Made by a program: the position numbers and the translations under genes. Below the pieces are notes generated by a model. That model saw only the letters and a program-made list of their open reading frames with translations, ran no database searches and was not told the origin of the DNA. A DNA stretch of 64,000 nt from a virus. Below are positions 23,400 to 29,356 of this stretch, one piece after another. Positions within the stretch are counted from its first letter, which is position 1; each line of letters begins with the position of its first letter. The stretch spans positions 1 to 64,000 of the IMG/VR virus record IMGVR_UViG_3300044617_001255; one strand, written 5' to 3'.

Positions 23400-23427
23400 T
23401 TGACACGCTCTCGCCCCCGGTTACAAT
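23400..23427 (+). promoter_or_regulatory. Leaderless promoter
   Basis: TTGACA (23400-23405), 16 bp, TACAAT (23422-23427), 6 bp, ATG 23434. Confidence 0.88.
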
Positions 23428-23433
23428 ACGCGC

Positions 23434-23763
23434 ATGACAAACTCACCCGCCTACCGTCCCGCTAGCTCCTTCTCCGCCGAAGCCATTCTGGAGGCACAGA
23501 CCGATGCAGGTCTGCGCTGCATGTCTGACCTGATGATCGTCCTTTCGAAGACCGATCGCCACGTGCCCATGATCGCCATCGTCGCCTTCTCGCAACGCTA
23601 CCCGATTCAGTTCGAAACCTTCGAACTCATTCTCAACGCCCTTCTTTGCAACGATCTCGTCGGCTACCGCCTGAACCCCGAGAACATCGAAGACTCGTCC
23701 ATGTTCGGCACGGACAAACTCCGCATGGTCATGGGATGCAAGGGGGCCGGTGTCCCGGACTGA
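23434..23763 (+). CDS. Hypothetical protein, leaderless
   Basis: 109 residues, helical (AEAILEAQTDAGLRCMSDLM; FSQRYPIQFETFELILNALL). No family recognised. Single-gene unit bounded by its own promoter and terminator, followed by hairpin copy 1. Confidence 0.7.
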   Translation: MTNSPAYRPASSFSAEAILEAQTDAGLRCMSDLMIVLSKTDRHVPMIAIVAFSQRYPIQFETFELILNALLCNDLVGYRLNPENIEDSSMFGTDKLRMVMGCKGAGVPD

Positions 23764-23788
23764 ACCATAGTCGTGGTGATCGCCACGC

Positions 23789-23825
23789 ACCCCACCCAGC
23801 CATCCCCTGGGTGGGGTTCTCTATT
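23789..23825 (+). terminator. Terminator
   Basis: ACCCCACCCAG/CTGGGTGGGGT, 11 bp, followed by TCTCTATTTG. Confidence 0.85.
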
Positions 23826-23861
23826 TGTGTAATTCCTGGCAGAATTTCCTTGACACGAATT

Positions 23862-23922
23862 TGTTGACAGCGTCCACCACCAATACACACACATATCAGC
23901 CGGGTGGTGGTCGCTGTCAACA
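23862..23922. repeat. TGTTGACAGCG hairpin, copy 1
   Basis: Arms 23862-23881 and 23903-23922, loop 21 nt. The outer TGTTGACAGCG/CGCTGTCAACA is invariant in the family; the inner stem is CCACCACC/GGTGGTGG with one T-T mismatch. Pairing extends outward through GAATT/AATTC (23857-23927). Shortest loop of the five copies. Confidence 0.85.
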
Positions 23923-23999
23923 AATTCCAGGCCAAAGTCAAGCGGAAAGTTCACATTTAGTTGCAAATAGCGATTTCACATATTCCCGATGGTAACCCC

Positions 24000-24027
24000 T
24001 TGCATATGGCGATTCTGCCCTTATAAT
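24000..24027 (+). promoter_or_regulatory. Leaderless promoter
   Basis: TTGCAT (24000-24005), 16 bp, TATAAT (24022-24027), 6 bp, ATG 24034. TTTCACATATT lies just upstream (23974-23984). Confidence 0.85.
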
Positions 24028-24033
24028 TGGGGC

Positions 24034-24588
24034 ATGACCAACTCACCCGCTACAATCGATACGATCCTCCCCGCCCTTCGCACCCGTGTGGCGAATGCCA
24101 CCATGTCCGATATCATGCACGCCCACGCATGGTACGATGCGGCGAATTGCATCGCCCGCCGTATGGCGATTCTGAATCCCGCCCTTACCGTCGAGTCGGC
24201 GGCTACCATCGTCGCCGCATTCTCGCCCCGTGTGTCGTGGGCGCAGAATGTCCGCAAGGCGTTCGCCTTCGCCGTGGGATCCCCCGTCCGTGGGCTTTCC
24301 GCTCATACCCGTACTGCCGAGCGTGCGGTTACGATGGGCTTCGGTGCTATCGACCCCCGCACCGCCCCGAAGACATATAACTTCGCCCGCAACATTGCAG
24401 GCGACTACAACGCCGTCACGGTCGATATCTGGATGTGCCGTGCCGCCGAGATCGGACGGGACGCACCTACCATCCGCCAGTATCGCGCCATCGCTGACGC
24501 TGTGCGGACTCTCGCCGCCGAGTACAACATGACCCCCGCCGCAATGCAGGCGCTTATCTGGATTGTGGAACGGGGTCGCTCCGAGTGA
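24034..24588 (+). CDS. Conserved phage protein, possible HhH DNA-glycosylase-like fold; leaderless
   Basis: 184 residues from ATG 24034 (a start at 23989 would lie upstream of the promoter). WYDAANCIARRM, AATIVAAFSPRVSWAQNVRK, PKTYNFARNIAGDYNAVTVD and a last IRQYRAIADAVRTLAAEYNM match a widespread family of small phage proteins (AAVIAALSPRxxWxxN ... GDxxxVTVDxW). The helix-hairpin-like arrangement with a conserved Asp recalls DNA glycosylases, but no activity is known to me. Confidence 0.7.
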   Translation: MTNSPATIDTILPALRTRVANATMSDIMHAHAWYDAANCIARRMAILNPALTVESAATIVAAFSPRVSWAQNVRKAFAFAVGSPVRGLSAHTRTAERAVTMGFGAIDPRTAPKTYNFARNIAGDYNAVTVDIWMCRAAEIGRDAPTIRQYRAIADAVRTLAAEYNMTPAAMQALIWIVERGRSE

Positions 24589-24611
24589 CCGTAGCGGGTC
24601 CGAGAATAGCC

Positions 24612-24645
24612 CCTGGCCCAGCGTCGGGCCGGGGGTTATTCCATT
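24612..24645 (+). terminator. Terminator
   Basis: CCCCTGGCCC pairs with GGGCCGGGGG around a short loop, followed by TTATT. Confidence 0.75.
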
Positions 24646-24678
24646 CCTGGCGCAAATAGGGAATTTCGCAAATTAATA

Positions 24679-24756
24679 TGTTGACAGCGACCTAGACCGA
24701 CGACACGCACACCCTTTAAGTGTGCAGTGTAAGGAAGGTCTAGGTCGCTGTCAACA
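24679..24756. repeat. TGTTGACAGCG hairpin, copy 2
   Basis: Perfect 20-bp arms 24679-24698 and 24737-24756 with a 38-nt loop. Inner variable stem ACCTAGACC/GGTCTAGGT. The loop itself holds a second hairpin, GCACAC-CCTTTAA-GTGTGC (24707-24725). Confidence 0.92.
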
Positions 24757-24821
24757 ATAGGCCCTGGTTGTCAAGGGAATTCCAGGAAGATTGTCGAAAA
24801 AAGAAAATGTTTATTTGGCGA

Positions 24822-24849
24822 TTGACGAATGGCGAATGGAGATTATAAT
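24822..24849 (+). promoter_or_regulatory. Leaderless promoter
   Basis: TTGACG (24822-24827), 16 bp, TATAAT (24844-24849), 6 bp, ATG 24856. The spacer ends AATGGAGAT, as does that of the promoter at 26040-26067. Confidence 0.85.
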
Positions 24850-24855
24850 GGGGGC

Positions 24856-25155
24856 ATGAACACCACGACCCCTAGCGTCATCTGGCCTTGGAATCGCATC
24901 CTGCACACGGGCTACACGATCCTCACCACCGTCGAAGTCTGCACGATGCAGGGAAACCTGCTCCGCATCACCTACCGTCCGGAGACTGGCGATACCGTGG
25001 TGCGTGTGGTGAAGCCGGAGAATGTCTCCACCACGCAGGATCGGAACATGATCCTCCACGCCAGCCGTCATGAGAACGGCGAGACTGTGCAGCGTTCCTA
25101 CCGCCTTGACCGCATCGAGAACATTGACATTCTCCCCGATCTGCGGGAAATGTGA
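24856..25155 (+). CDS. Hypothetical protein, leaderless
   Basis: 99 residues from ATG 24856. Strand-rich: HTGYTILTTVEVCTMQGNLL, RITYRPETGDTVVRVVKPEN, then RSYRLDRIENIDILPDL, possibly a small beta-barrel or SH3-like fold. No family recognised. Directly followed by the promoter of the next gene. Confidence 0.7.
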   Translation: MNTTTPSVIWPWNRILHTGYTILTTVEVCTMQGNLLRITYRPETGDTVVRVVKPENVSTTQDRNMILHASRHENGETVQRSYRLDRIENIDILPDLREM

Positions 25156-25164
25156 TCTTTCCGA

Positions 25165-25193
25165 TTGACACCACCCCCAACCCCCGGTACAAT
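25165..25193 (+). promoter_or_regulatory. Leaderless promoter
   Basis: TTGACA (25165-25170), 17 bp, TACAAT (25188-25193), 6 bp, ATG 25200. Confidence 0.85.
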
Positions 25194-25199
25194 ACCGCC

Positions 25200-25607
25200 A
25201 TGAACCACAACAACGACAACATCGATGATTCGGACGACCTGTTCAACGACCTGCCCCCGGAGGTCGAGCAGATTCTCAACAGCATGACCGAGGCGGACAT
25301 GACCGCCTTGCGTGAGGTCACCGATGACCCCTTCGGACACCCCGACTCGCCCTTCCTGATCAACCTTGACCGCATCAGCGGCAAGGATGCAAAGGATGTC
25401 GCCCACGGCATCATCACGGCGCAGAACTGGATGCTGATGAACTTCACCTGCTTTGAGCAGGTGATGAAGGAGACAGAGAAGGATCTGCCCCCGTACCTCG
25501 CCCGTCGCGTCAACACGGCGATGCGAAAGATGTGCCACATCATCAAGGAGTCTGCGGAGGTCACGCTCGCCATCGGCTGCAAGGTCGGTGAGGCGTACAA
25601 AGCCTGA
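25200..25607 (+). CDS. Hypothetical acidic protein, leaderless
   Basis: 135 residues from ATG 25200. An acidic, Asp/Asn-rich N-terminus (NHNNDNIDDSDDLFNDLPPE) is followed by a helical domain (VEQILNSMTEADMTALREV; FTCFEQVMKETEKDLPPYLA). No family recognised. Acidic small proteins in phages can inhibit host DNA-binding enzymes, but nothing here proves that. Confidence 0.7.
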   Translation: MNHNNDNIDDSDDLFNDLPPEVEQILNSMTEADMTALREVTDDPFGHPDSPFLINLDRISGKDAKDVAHGIITAQNWMLMNFTCFEQVMKETEKDLPPYLARRVNTAMRKMCHIIKESAEVTLAIGCKVGEAYKA

Positions 25608-25618
25608 TCCCCCGGTTC

Positions 25619-25662
25619 AGCCGGGTGGGGTGAGCGAACGCACCTCCCCCACCCGGTTTTCC
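25619..25662 (+). terminator. Terminator
   Basis: CCGGGTGGGG and CCCCACCCGG pair across a 16-nt loop, then TTTTCCCC. A second hairpin, ACCCCAG...CTGGGGT, follows at 25676-25706. Confidence 0.88.
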
Positions 25663-25742
25663 CCGTCCCTGGCTAACCCCAGCAACCCGCAAGGGCCTGG
25701 GGTTTGTCAATAGGGGAATTTCAGAATTTCACATAAAAAATA

Positions 25743-25820
25743 TGTTGACAGCGAAACAAGCCCCGACGAAACGTAACGAAGTGAAGTTGAGGAGATTTAA
25801 GGCTTGTTTCGCTGTCAACA
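25743..25820. repeat. TGTTGACAGCG hairpin, copy 3
   Basis: Perfect 20-bp arms 25743-25762 and 25801-25820, 38-nt purine-rich loop. Inner variable stem AAACAAGCC/GGCTTGTTT. Lies between the ends of a plus-strand and a minus-strand gene. Confidence 0.92.
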
Positions 25821-25826
25821 AATCCC

Positions 25827-26012
25827 CTAGCCTATGTCTAGGGAATCTCTGCTGCCGTCCAGAGACTGGCGAATCTGGTTTTTCATCATCCGGCGAATCT
25901 GATCCGCCGAACGAATGCGGCCATCCCAGGTCTTCGACCGGAGACGGCGACCCTGACGGAGATCATCGACCAGGAACTTGTGAGGACGGTGCGTGTGGCG
26001 ATTCTGCTTCAT
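25827..26012 (-). CDS. Small basic protein, leaderless
   Basis: 61 residues from ATG 26012, the ATG that lies 6 bp after TATAAT; the frame opens 6 bp earlier but that ATG would be inside the promoter spacing. Basic: MKQNRHTHRPHKFLVDDLRQ then GRRLRSKTWDGRIRSADQIR. Possibly a nucleic-acid binder. Divergent from 26074. Confidence 0.65.
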   Translation of the reverse strand: MKQNRHTHRPHKFLVDDLRQGRRLRSKTWDGRIRSADQIRRMMKNQIRQSLDGSRDSLDIG

Positions 26013-26018
26013 GCACAT

Positions 26019-26046
26019 ATTATACGGCGAAATGAGTCCTTGACAA
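26019..26046 (-). promoter_or_regulatory. Leaderless promoter, overlapping a divergent one
   Basis: Minus strand TTGTCA (26046-26041), 16 bp, TATAAT (26024-26019), 6 bp, ATG 26012. Its -35 shares 5 bp with the -35 of the plus promoter, so the two cannot be occupied together. Confidence 0.8.
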
Positions 26047-26067
26047 GTGGCAAATGGAGATTATAAT
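26040..26067 (+). promoter_or_regulatory. Leaderless promoter
   Basis: TTGACA (26040-26045), 16 bp, TATAAT (26062-26067), 6 bp, ATG 26074. Confidence 0.88.
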
Positions 26068-26073
26068 GCAAAC

Positions 26074-26274
26074 ATGAGTTATCGAACACTAATCACCAAG
26101 GATGGGTCAGCAGCGGTCTGCGTCCCATATTACAACTTCCACCTATTCCGTCAGGATCTCAAGCATATGACTTGGGATGATCTGAAGGGAGAGATTCGTC
26201 AGAGGTTCCCGGATTTGACCCGAGATGACCGATCTGTGCTAATGCGTGTCATCCGCGAAAGGACCACACCATGA
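26074..26274 (+). CDS. Hypothetical protein, leaderless
   Basis: 66 residues from ATG 26074. LITKDGSAAVCVPYYNFHLF then a charged helical end (LKGEIRQRFPDLTRDDRSVL). No family recognised. ATGA overlap with the next gene. Confidence 0.65.
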   Translation: MSYRTLITKDGSAAVCVPYYNFHLFRQDLKHMTWDDLKGEIRQRFPDLTRDDRSVLMRVIRERTTP

Positions 26275-26558
26275 CTGACCACATCCCCAAGTTCGACCCC
26301 ATCCCCCGCCTTCAGCAGATTGCCGCAACCATTGAGGAGAGCGGTGCAGACATCTTTGATGCTCCCGCTACCGCTGTTCACTACATTGAATGCGCCATCA
26401 AGGAGATTGAACGGCTGCGGAAAGAGCGCAATGAGGCGAGGCGGCGAATCTGTGAAATGCTGCATGAGGAAGGCTATGGCCGTTCTCCCGAAGAGTGGGC
26501 AGAGCGCAAAGGTTGGGATTGCTTTTGGGAACCCTTCAATGAGGACACCGATGACTGA
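26271..26558 (+). CDS. Coiled-coil protein with C-terminal EARRxxC...GWDCF module
   Basis: 95 residues. The middle is helical (HYIECAIKEIERLRKERNEA) and runs into RRRICEML, then WAERKGWDCFWE. The same module, (R/N)EAR(R/Q)(E/R)(V/I)C followed some 20-30 residues later by GW(D/E)CF, closes the proteins at 34399-34704 and 35043-35594. Function of the module unknown; conserved Trp, Cys and Phe suggest a small folded unit or a docking site. Confidence 0.7.
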   Translation: MTDHIPKFDPIPRLQQIAATIEESGADIFDAPATAVHYIECAIKEIERLRKERNEARRRICEMLHEEGYGRSPEEWAERKGWDCFWEPFNEDTDD

Positions 26559-26601
26559 AATGACTGTGATCAGCGAAGAGTTCCCGAATATCGACTTCTG
26601 A
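26551..26601 (+). CDS. Possible 16-residue coupled peptide
   Basis: An ATG overlapping the stop of the previous gene (ATGACTGA) opens a frame MTEMTVISEEFPNIDF followed by a stop. Too short to be sure; listed because the coupling and neat end before the next promoter are suggestive. Confidence 0.25.
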   Translation: MTEMTVISEEFPNIDF

Positions 26602-26604
26602 TGG

Positions 26605-26632
26605 TTGACATGGTGCATTAGTTTGGTAAAAT
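26605..26632 (+). promoter_or_regulatory. Leaderless promoter
   Basis: TTGACA (26605-26610), 16 bp, TAAAAT (26627-26632), 6 bp, ATG 26639. Confidence 0.85.
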
Positions 26633-26638
26633 GCACAT

Positions 26639-27088
26639 ATGCCAAACTGGTGCAACAACTTCCTCCGCATCGCAGTCCCCACCGACCCTGCGTTTCGTGC
26701 CTACTTCAGAGGCTTCTGCTCCGCAGACCACAAGGAGTCAGGACTGGTTCTTCCCTTCTCGTTTGAGAAGATCGTGCCGATGCCCGAGTCCGAGGCAAAC
26801 AACTGGTATGACTGGCGCATTCAGAACTGGGGGACCAAGTGGGATCTCGTTCCACCGGACTGCTACACTTGGTCAACCACCAAGTCGATCTGGTACAACT
26901 TCCAGACAGCATGGGGACCACCCATCGAAGTCATCAAGGTTCTGTCCAAGAACTTTCCAACGAACTTCATGCGGTTGGAGTTTGAGGAGAAGGGCCTGAA
27001 CATGAGCGGGAATCTCCGCTTTCAGGCGGGGTTCATGCTCTCGCACTCTACGGCGACATGTGGCGGGAAACCGATGCAACTTGTGTGA
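26639..27088 (+). CDS. YubB/Api92 ferredoxin-like domain protein (DUF1281-type), leaderless
   Basis: 149 residues. MPNWCNNFLRI at the start, FEKIVPMPES, WRIQNWGTKWD, FQTAWGPPIEVIKVLSKNFP and LEFEEKGLNMSGNLRF follow the pattern of the DUF1281/Api92-like family found on plasmids and phages. Function is not established. One-gene unit, followed by hairpin copy 4. Confidence 0.8.
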   Translation: MPNWCNNFLRIAVPTDPAFRAYFRGFCSADHKESGLVLPFSFEKIVPMPESEANNWYDWRIQNWGTKWDLVPPDCYTWSTTKSIWYNFQTAWGPPIEVIKVLSKNFPTNFMRLEFEEKGLNMSGNLRFQAGFMLSHSTATCGGKPMQLV

Positions 27089-27122
27089 AAATTTCAACAA
27101 ATCCCTGGACAACCGGGGAGAT

Positions 27123-27199
27123 TGTTGACAGCGAATCAATCCCTTTAAAGTCCCTCCCACCTCTTCGATGTGGTCGGGGGGATTGATTCGCTGTCAACA
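27123..27199. repeat. TGTTGACAGCG hairpin, copy 4
   Basis: Perfect 20-bp arms 27123-27142 and 27180-27199, loop 37 nt; pairing extends by one base pair on each side of both arms. Inner variable stem AATCAATCC/GGATTGATT. Confidence 0.92.
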
Positions 27200-27292
27200 A
27201 ATATTAATTTCACATATTGATTGGGGATTTCGCTTGACGCCCCAGGCCCGGAGCTGCAGTCCGCCAGGGCGTCTGGTGAATGGCGAATATAA

Positions 27293-27323
27293 AAAAAGAA
27301 TCCCCGGCGTGACCGGGGATTCG
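27293..27323 (-). terminator. Terminator
   Basis: GAATCCCCGG, 5-nt loop, CCGGGGATTC; on the minus strand followed by TTTTTTTAT. It ends the transcript of 27469-27726. Between it and that gene (27324-27468) no gene is supported; GGCGAAT occurs several times. Confidence 0.9.
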
Positions 27324-27468
27324 TGAGACGGTTTAGTAAGTCATCCGGGGAGCCGTAACTCGCAACCGGCGAATGGTGATTTAGGAAACTCACCGAACCT
27401 TCAATATAAACCCCTGTTCACGGATATCCTGTCGGTAGGGGCAACACCGTTTCGCGCACGGCGAATCG

Positions 27469-27726
27469 TCACGCCGGGACACGGCGGGGACGACCACGCT
27501 TCTCCTCACGGACGGTGAGGGTGGCGAGATTGGTTAGTTCGGGGAACTGGAACATACCCCGACCTGCCTTGCGGCTCGCATCGCTCGTCACCCACACGGG
27601 GATGACGCTGTAACCGAGCGCATCCTTTGCGGTGAGGAGTTCGGAACGGCTGAACACCGTCTTGCCCGGATGGGCGGTGGCGAGGTGCGAGAGGAACTGC
27701 ATCTGATTGGAAGTGTAAGTCTGCAT
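27469..27726 (-). CDS. Hypothetical basic protein
   Basis: 85 residues. MQTYTSNQMQFLSHLATAHP then TVFSRSELLTAKDALGYSVI and a basic end (EEKRGRPRRVPA) suggest a small winged-helix-like domain with an AT-hook-like RGRPRR. AAGGAG lies 8 nt before the ATG, so unlike its neighbours this gene has a leader and Shine-Dalgarno site. Confidence 0.7.
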   Translation of the reverse strand: MQTYTSNQMQFLSHLATAHPGKTVFSRSELLTAKDALGYSVIPVWVTSDASRKAGRGMFQFPELTNLATLTVREEKRGRPRRVPA

Positions 27727-27788
27727 TGTGCAGGCTCCTTTTTGTCTGAATGAATCTTGTCACCGGGAACGCCCCTGCGACACTATTC

Positions 27789-27815
27789 ATTATATCCATT
27801 TTTTCGTCAAGTCAA
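27789..27815 (-). promoter_or_regulatory. Sigma70-type promoter with normal leader
   Basis: Minus strand TTGACT, 15 bp, TATAAT at about 27794-27789, roughly 60 bp before the ATG at 27726. Confidence 0.6.
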
Positions 27816-27953
27816 GGGGATTTCTTCGATTTTCGAATACCACAATTCTTCCTGAATTTGTGATATTTCCTCTTGACATTCCAGGCCCTCCAGGAGGAGT
27901 GGGTCACACAACTCAACCCACTCCTCCAACTCCAAGAGGTCATCGTTAGGCAT
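27807..27953 (-). CDS. Small acidic protein
   Basis: 48 residues from ATG 27953, which overlaps the stop of the MoxR-like gene. Very acidic and leucine-rich: MPNDDLLELEEWVELCDPLL then LEGLECQEEISQIQEELW. A perfect 12-bp inverted repeat, GGAGGAGTGGGT/ACCCACTCCTCC (27891-27925), lies inside it and may also act as a hairpin. Coding is plausible but not certain. Confidence 0.5.
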   Translation of the reverse strand: MPNDDLLELEEWVELCDPLLLEGLECQEEISQIQEELWYSKIEEIPLT

Positions 27954-29136
27954 TGAGTGCCGCCTCCGTGCTGACGCTCTCCGCCGGGACTTCCGGCTTC
28001 GACGCGATTGCCGATGCGTCGATCTTCGTGTAGAGGTTGACGAACGAATCGCGGCTGTCCGGGCTGAACCGACCAACGCAGTCGGTGACTGCCTTCATCC
28101 TGTCGCGGAAGATGCTGTAGTTCAGCACAATGTGCTCCAGTCGGCGGGTCGTGATGATGTCATCGACACCACCCTCCTTGAACGTCTTGCGGATGATCTC
28201 TGCCCACTTCACAAGGTTGTCGGCAAACTCATCGTCGCGGCATCCGTTGTCCTTCATAATGTTGAGGACGATGCGCTTCTCAACCGCCTTCGATGGGTAG
28301 TCCTGCTCGTACATGACATAGAACCGCTCAAGGAAGGCTTCGTTGAGAATGTTCGTGCCTGCGAACCGCTCGCTGCCCTCGCCTGCCTGTCCCTTTGTGT
28401 TGGCGGTGGCGAACACGTTGAACCCCGGCGCAGGCATGACGTACTTGTTGATCTTCTTCAGGAAGATGCCCTTGCCCTCAAGCACGGGCTGAAGGCACAT
28501 GATCTTGTGCGAGCCGAGGTCAACCTCGTCAAGCAGCAGAATCGCGCCACGCTTCATGGCAGTAATGACTGCGCCATCCTGCCACACGGTCGAACCATCG
28601 ACCAGTCGGAACCCGCCAAGCAGGTCATCCTCATCGGTCTGTGCGGTGATGTTGACACGGACGTACTCCCGGTTCAACTTGGAGCAGACCTGCTCCACCA
28701 TCGTCGTCTTGCCGTTGCCCGACAAACCCGTGATGTAGACGGGGTAGAACCGCTTGGACTCGATGATCTTGCTGATATCGCTGAAGTGTCCGTAGGGGAC
28801 GTAGTGCGACAACTTCGCCGGGACGAGGTTGTCGGTTGCGGTGGTGCTGACGGACGGCTGATAGTTGAGAACTGACATTGGAGTTTCCTCTTGTGTTGGA
28901 AGTGTGAGAATGGTGGAAGGCACAGATGGGACGATGGTAGCCGGGGCGGTGTTGGAGGTCAACTCCTGCACCTCGTACTTGCCACTAGCAAGACGGCGTG
29001 TAGGCACGTTGAGGATCCATGTAGGCATGGGAACCTTGTGCTTGTACACGACCGCCTTGATCTGTGAGCGGGTGAGAGGTGAGGTGTAGCCTTCTGCACG
29101 GCAGGCTTCGACAAACTTGGTCATGGAGTCGTTCAT
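27946..29136 (-). CDS. MoxR/CobS-like AAA+ ATPase
   Basis: 396 residues. Walker A GLSGNGKTT (137-145), Walker B ILLLDEVD (199-206), sensor-1 FNVFATANTKGQ, and the Arg-finger region FLERF. The DEDDLLGGFRLVDGSTVWQD segment and the whole layout match phage CobS-like/MoxR ATPases. Residues 1-110 are an extra linker with a helical N-terminal domain. Such ATPases remodel partner proteins together with VWA proteins, and the divergent neighbour at 29357 is one. The ATG lies 7 bp after the -10. Confidence 0.9.
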   Translation of the reverse strand: MNDSMTKFVEACRAEGYTSPLTRSQIKAVVYKHKVPMPTWILNVPTRRLASGKYEVQELTSNTAPATIVPSVPSTILTLPTQEETPMSVLNYQPSVSTTATDNLVPAKLSHYVPYGHFSDISKIIESKRFYPVYITGLSGNGKTTMVEQVCSKLNREYVRVNITAQTDEDDLLGGFRLVDGSTVWQDGAVITAMKRGAILLLDEVDLGSHKIMCLQPVLEGKGIFLKKINKYVMPAPGFNVFATANTKGQAGEGSERFAGTNILNEAFLERFYVMYEQDYPSKAVEKRIVLNIMKDNGCRDDEFADNLVKWAEIIRKTFKEGGVDDIITTRRLEHIVLNYSIFRDRMKAVTDCVGRFSPDSRDSFVNLYTKIDASAIASKPEVPAESVSTEAALNA

Positions 29137-29356
29137 GCGGTGCAGTATAAGGCATCCGGGGTGGGGTGCAATAGGTTTGTTGCAATAATGTCACATATTG
29201 CGCAGAATGGCCGAAACCTGGATTTTACAAAAGGCAGGGCTGGCCTGACATTTGAATAATTGCAAATCCCCCTGGTCGCAGCTCCTGGCACAACTATCTG
29301 CATCGAACTTCACAAATAGTGCTTGCAACCGAGGCAGGAGTCGGTATACTTGGGGC
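29137..29356. promoter_or_regulatory. Divergent promoter region of the MoxR and VWA genes
   Basis: Minus: TTGCAC (29171-29166), 16 bp, TATACT (29149-29144), 7 bp, ATG 29136. Plus: TTGCAA (29323-29328), 16 bp, TATACT (29345-29350), 6 bp, ATG 29357. Both -10 hexamers are TATACT and both -35s are TTGCA(A/C), unlike the other promoters here, so the two genes are probably co-regulated. TGTCACATATT and CTTCACAAATA motifs lie between them. Confidence 0.8.

Noticed and set aside
26551-26601. Full confidence in the 16-residue peptide
   Set aside because: Kept only as a low-confidence feature: it is too short to separate from chance.
27145-27393. 82-codon minus-strand open frame
   Set aside because: It crosses the strong terminator at 27293-27323 and one arm of hairpin copy 4.
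28132-28875. 247-codon plus-strand open frame opposite the MoxR gene
   Set aside because: It mirrors the GC-rich ATPase gene, which has clear Walker motifs and a promoter; the shadow has no motif or start signal.
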